Below, piece after piece: positions 60,436 to 64,000 of a stretch of 64,000 nucleotides of DNA. Below the pieces are notes generated by a model. That model searched no databases. It was not told the DNA's origin and saw only the letters and a list, made by a program, of their open reading frames with translations. Position numbers and translations under genes: made by a program. Position 1 is the first letter of the stretch; each line of letters starts with the position of its first letter. This stretch comes from an uncultured bacterium (lineage in GTDB: Bacteria > UBP6 > UBA1177): the NCBI GenBank assembly GCA_905233945.1, contig CAJOFY010000018.1, positions 35,222 to 99,221 on the forward strand, read 5' to 3'.

Positions 60436-61509
60436 ATGGGAAATAAAGTTTATATAGCTGAAATTACTACGATTCTGCCGCATCTTTTTGCTTCTTCCGA
60501 AGTCGTTGAAATTCTTTATCCGAAGAGTATCGACAACGGTCGTCCGCACCGTTTCGCAAGGCGTTCCGTAGGTGCTGTCGGGATAACTTACCGACCGACA
60601 ATTTTAGCGCGGGAGGCTTTTCCAGAAAGGGCTCTGGCTACTCCGGAGTATCATCCGCTGGAGTGGGGAAAACGCGCCGTCAAAGAACTTCTGCAAAGTG
60701 AAAAAATCACTAAAGAGGATGTCGGTTTTCTTTCAATCGCATACAATATCCGCTGTGACAGGGACGTTCTGCCGAGTCTTTCGAGCAAAATTGCATCGGC
60801 TGCGGGGCTCAAACTCGACTATCCGCCGCAGGAAATGGCTTATTTAGGCTGTGCTGCCGGCCTTTTTTCGCTTGAATCATCGGTAAAATACTGCCGGGAG
60901 CACGACAAGGCGGCGATCACTTTCCTTTTCGACCAGTGTTCATGGATCGCGAATCCGACTTACGATGTCGATGATCCTGAATTTAAGGAAAATCTCAAGA
61001 CGACGCTCCTTTTTGCCGACGGCGCTGCCGGAATTCTGGTGATTCCCGAGTCGATGCATGAAAAATTTGACCTTCCTTTGATGGAAGTTGATGAAATCAT
61101 CACAGATTTTGTTTCGGGCGGCTCACTTTCGATGCACGAAGGCAAACTCGTTCTCGAAGACAATCTGAAAGATACCGTTCCCGAAATTGTCCATGAAAAA
61201 ATCATAAAACCTCTCGGTGTTACACCGCAGAATATCGGCGAATGGTCGCTTCACCAGGGAGGAATGCCGATTCTCATGCGGTTTACCGAGCCTGAAATCC
61301 TGGGGCTCAGCGACGAACAGATAAGCCGCTCGAAGTCGATTTTCGAAAAATACGGAAATTTCAGTTCTCCGAGCGTTATGTTTGTTCTCGAAACATGGTT
61401 TAAAGACGCAAACCGGTCACAGAAAGACGAAAAAATCAGGGGCTGCGCAATTTCTTTCGGTGCCGGCTACTTCATGGGTGGAATGACTTACCACTGGTCG
61501 AAAAAATGA
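60436..61509 (+). CDS. Type III polyketide synthase / KAS III-like condensing enzyme
   Basis: 357 residues, thiolase fold. The probable nucleophile Cys is in MAYLGCAAGLFSLE (about 141), the His in WSLHQGGMPIL (about 275) and the Asn in EKYGNFSSPSVMFVLE (about 311), the Cys-His-Asn triad. SLHQGG and GNFSSPSV resemble chalcone-synthase-type enzymes (W-x-x-HPGG, GNMSSACV) more than FabH, and SFGAGYFMGG near the C-terminus resembles their GFGPG loop. It would condense acyl-CoA with malonyl-CoA, product unknown. It overlaps rluB by 4 bases. TetR gene upstream. No acyl-modifying genes are adjacent. Confidence 0.75.
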   Translation: MGNKVYIAEITTILPHLFASSEVVEILYPKSIDNGRPHRFARRSVGAVGITYRPTILAREAFPERALATPEYHPLEWGKRAVKELLQSEKITKEDVGFLSIAYNIRCDRDVLPSLSSKIASAAGLKLDYPPQEMAYLGCAAGLFSLESSVKYCREHDKAAITFLFDQCSWIANPTYDVDDPEFKENLKTTLLFADGAAGILVIPESMHEKFDLPLMEVDEIITDFVSGGSLSMHEGKLVLEDNLKDTVPEIVHEKIIKPLGVTPQNIGEWSLHQGGMPILMRFTEPEILGLSDEQISRSKSIFEKYGNFSSPSVMFVLETWFKDANRSQKDEKIRGCAISFGAGYFMGGMTYHWSKK

Positions 61510-62225
61510 GAATAAACCGCTTTTTAGCACTCTGCAAAGTCGCGTCCCGCCGCAAATCAGAAGAACTCGTAACTGCCGGAAAAATCAAAATAAACGGGCG
61601 CCTTGCAGTTCTTGCGGACGAAGTCGATCCTGAAAAGGATGTTGTTGAATACAACGGGAAAAAGCTGGCAGTGCCTGAAAACTACGAATATTTTCTTCTG
61701 AATAAGCCGAAAAATGTCCTTTCAAGCGTAAGCGATGACAGAGGACGGAAAGTCGTTACCGATTTTCTGCCTGAAGGTTCTCACGCAGTGCCGGTAGGGC
61801 GGCTCGATTTCGACACGACAGGCGTTCTTCTGCTCACAAACGACGGAGAACTCACTTACCGCCTGACTCATCCTTCATTCGGCGTGCGGAAAATCTACCG
61901 TGCCAAAGTTTTGGGCGATTTCACGCAGGAAAAAGCCGAAATGATGAAAGCAGGAATCACGATTGAAGGGGAATTCATGCAGGCTGAAGCTGTTTCAATC
62001 AACACAAGGCACGGGAATATTTCGGCGGTTACGGTTTCGCTTCACGAAGGGAAAAAACGCGAAGTCAAAGAGCTTATAAAAGCGGTAGGCTGCCGGGTTC
62101 TCGAACTTGAAAGGTTTGCTTTCGGAAATATTACCTGCCGCGGGCTTAAAATCGGTGAAATCAGAAGACTGACTGAAGAAGAAATTCAATATTTATACAG
62201 ACTTACGAAACTTTCTGAAAAGTAG
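61506..62225 (+). CDS. RsuA/RluB-family pseudouridine synthase
   Basis: 239 residues. An S4 RNA-binding domain (1 to about 60, RINRFLALCKVASRRKSEELV) precedes the catalytic domain with the Asp motif VGRLDFDTTGVLLLTNDGEL (about 97-116). KKREVKELIKAVGCRVLELER is the conserved C-terminal block. It isomerises uridine in rRNA; RluB (23S) is favoured by length and motif, RsuA (16S) is not excluded. The start overlaps the synthase gene by 4 bases. Confidence 0.92.
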   Translation: MRINRFLALCKVASRRKSEELVTAGKIKINGRLAVLADEVDPEKDVVEYNGKKLAVPENYEYFLLNKPKNVLSSVSDDRGRKVVTDFLPEGSHAVPVGRLDFDTTGVLLLTNDGELTYRLTHPSFGVRKIYRAKVLGDFTQEKAEMMKAGITIEGEFMQAEAVSINTRHGNISAVTVSLHEGKKREVKELIKAVGCRVLELERFAFGNITCRGLKIGEIRRLTEEEIQYLYRLTKLSEK

Positions 62226-62240
62226 TTCCCAAGAGATTCC

Positions 62241-64000
62241 CTAAAGTGCGATAACAGAACATCCGCCGCTTTTCTTTTCAGCTGCGGGTCTGGTGTCTTC
62301 AGCGGGTTCTCCGGATACATCGTCGGATTCTGTTTTGTCTTCATCGGGTGAAGTTCCGTTGTCAGCCGGAGTAGTTCCGCCTTCATCCGGTTTTTCACTG
62401 CTGTCCGGCAGTTCTTCGCTGTCTGATTTTTCCTCATTGTCTGGGATTTCTTCGCTGTCGGTCGTTTCATCAGTGTCAGGATTGCCGTCATCGAGATTGT
62501 CATCCGTTGTTTCGCCGTCAGGAGTATTTTCGTCCTGATTCTCATCATTGCCGCTGTCCGGCGTATCTTCATCCGGATTGTTGTCATCGGGTATTTCTTC
62601 GGCTACGGTGCCGCTGCACGCAGTGTTGCAGAGACCGGGCGTTCCGTTTTCTCCGCCGTCATCACAGATCTCACCGTTTCCGGTGTCAACGTGTCCGTCG
62701 CCGCAATAAGAAACCGCACCGGGTTCCTGCAGGCATTCCGTTGTGCAGACGAAGCAGGAATATTCGCCGTAAGCGCAGTCCGTTCTGCCGTTGTTGAAAG
62801 CGTCGTCGCACGCTTCGTTGTTTGCTGCATCAACAGTTCCGTCACCGCAGTAGGATGTCGCGCCGGATATTTTGGTGCATTCCGTCGTGCAGAGCTCGCA
62901 TGATGTTTCACCGTAAGCACAGTTCGTTTCACCGTTGCCGGTGCCGTCGTCGCACGCTTCGTTATTCTGTTTTTTGCCGTCGCCGCAGTATCCCGTGACC
63001 GTCTTGCAGTCGGAAGAGCAGTAGTCTCCGTTTTCAGTATTGCCGTCGTCGCAGTTTTCACCGTTGGCAGCGTCTTTTACTCCGTCACCGCAGTATGAAG
63101 TGTTTCCCGCGATTTTCAGACACTGATTAGAGCAAAGTTCACAGCTAGTCTGACCGTAAGCGCAATCTGTCTGACCGTTGTCGGTGCCGTTATCGCAGTT
63201 TTCACCGTTGGCAGTTTCCTTGACTCCGTCGCCGCAGTAAGAGGTGTTTCCGTCCTTTTCTTTGCATCCTGTCGTGCAGACTTTGCAGCCCGTCTGACCA
63301 TAAGCGCAGTTTTCTCTGCCGTTGTCCGAGCCGTTATCGCAGGTTTCGCCGTTTGTCCTGTCAATTCTGCTGTCACCGCAGTAAGAAGTGTTTCCTGCGA
63401 TTTTCAGACACTGATTCGTGCAAAGCTCCTTGTCTGACCGTAAGGACAATCTGTCTGACCGTTATCGGTGCCGTTGTCGCATTTTTCGCCGTTTGTTCCG
63501 TCAATTCTGCTGTCGCCGCAGTAAGAAGTGTTTCCGTCCTTTTCTTTGCATCCTGTCGTGCAGACTTTGCAGCCCGTCTGTCCGTAAGCGCAATCTGTTT
63601 GACCGTTATTGGTGCCGTTATCGCACGCTTCACCGTTTGACGCATCAATGTTTCCGTCACCGCAGTAGGAAGTGTTTCCGTCCTTTTCCCTGCAAGCCAA
63701 AGTGCAGACTTTGCAGCCCGTCTGTCCGTAAGCGCAGTCTGTCTGACCGTTGTCGGTGCCGTTATCGCACGCTTCACCGTTTGACGCATCAATGTTTCCG
63801 TCGCCGCAGTATGAAGTGTTTCCAGCGATTTTCAGACACTGATTCGTGCAAAGCTCGCAGCTTGTCTGACCGTAAGCGCAATCTGTCTGACCGTTGTCGG
63901 TGCCGTTATCGCAGGTTTCGCCGTTTGTCCTGTCAATTCTGCTGTCACCGCAGTAAGAAGTGTTTCCTGCGATTTTCAGACACTGATTCGTGCAAAGCTC
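62241..64000 (-). CDS. Myxobacterial-type Cys-repeat protein, 5' end off the window, one frameshift
   Basis: At least 585 codons. The visible part is a tandem array of Cys-rich units of about 37 residues, pattern SYCGD-x-x-x-D-x-x-NGE-x-CD-x-G-x-x-NG-x-x-x-CAYG-x-x-x-C-x-x-C-x-x-x-C, matching the myxobacterial disulfide-repeat family, typical of surface proteins. An acidic Asp/Glu/Pro/Ser linker (about 62290-62600) follows, then the end KKSGGCSVIAL. The gene is read in one frame from 64000 to about 63430, where a GCAG present in sister units is missing, and in another frame from there to the stop at 62241. This may be assembly error in the repeats or a real break. The C-terminal GGCS resembles the start of a MYXO-CTERM sorting signal but lacks the helix and Arg cluster. 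Confidence 0.7.
62600..64000 (-). repeat. Tandem DNA repeats of about 110 bases within the Cys-repeat gene
   Basis: Units are nearly identical in places; for example the stretch around 63838 recurs around 63408 with a 4-base loss and again at 63980. They encode the Cys-rich modules. Such identity makes assembly collapse and slippage likely. Confidence 0.8.

Noticed and set aside
62600..64000. CRISPR or rRNA-like tandem array
   Set aside because: Units are about 110 bases and encode Cys-rich modules in frame; there are no short repeats with spacers.

Overview
The window looks like chromosome from a Gram-negative, probably anaerobic and fermentative bacterium related to the Myxococcota / former Deltaproteobacteria. 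This rests on family-level signals: a complete Tol-Pal envelope operon, at least eight predicted lipoproteins, myxobacterial-type Cys-rich repeats, eukaryote-like Ser/Thr kinases with PEGA domains (one with the HRDISPQN catalytic loop common in myxobacteria), a PP2C phosphatase, and a butyrate-forming Ptb/Buk locus. No rRNA or species marker is present, so the taxon is inference.

Layout. 1-1653: three small genes of unknown role, the first cut by the window edge. 1739-1909: tRNA-Val and tRNA-Asp. 2013-4280: a phosphate butyryltransferase gene broken by three frameshifts, a DUF493 gene and an intact butyrate kinase. 4487-7434: lipid kinase, PP2C phosphatase and two thioredoxin-fold lipoproteins. 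7562-9694: outer-membrane protein, terminator, small lipoprotein. 9901-15593: rseP then tolQ-tolR-tolA-tolB-pal. 15743-21127: secreted lipoprotein, PEGA Ser/Thr kinase, PIN-PhoH ATPase, metallophosphoesterase, lipB. 21169-33833: a surface-protein island of three very large modular lipoproteins (ZU5-like, nonapeptide repeats, EGF-like and DUF1566-type modules) and a beta-barrel protein. 33851-40016: acpS, then on the minus strand moxR, cmk, ispH, dprA and topA. 40113-48341: rodA, a giant coiled-coil periplasmic protein, an OPT transporter and a Cys-rich repeat lipoprotein. 48461-55417: a translationally coupled operon of a methyltransferase-like protein, an NtrC-type regulator and a membrane histidine kinase, followed by a second PEGA kinase. 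55441-59533 (minus): panC, folK, a small gene, der, mltG. 59734-62225: TetR regulator, type III PKS/KAS III-like enzyme, rluB-type pseudouridine synthase. 62241-64000 (minus): a long myxobacterial Cys-repeat protein running off the window.

How it works together. Most of the window is envelope biology: trans-envelope energy transduction (Tol-Pal), regulated proteolysis (RseP), wall synthesis and shaping (RodA, MltG), lipoate and acyl-carrier maturation (LipB, AcpS), and a large investment in exported Cys-rich, acidic, modular lipoproteins. Signalling is split between Ser/Thr kinase/phosphatase genes and one two-component system. Readable promoters mostly follow TTGACA - 16 bp - TATAAT, with an unusually constant 16-bp spacer.

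Most unusual points: the methyltransferase-like protein lacking a catalytic NPPY motif in an operon with a sigma-54 activator and kinase; the ASGDPIM nonapeptide repeats and the recurrent GQDA module of the surface island; three kinds of intergenic repeat (a GAGACG palindrome that also lies inside a coding sequence, a five-hairpin element, and arrays of degenerate 8-bp units between GC-rich inverted arms); and frameshifts in ptb and in the terminal Cys-repeat gene. Apart from 1654-2012, which holds the tRNAs, there is no gene-free stretch above 300 bases.
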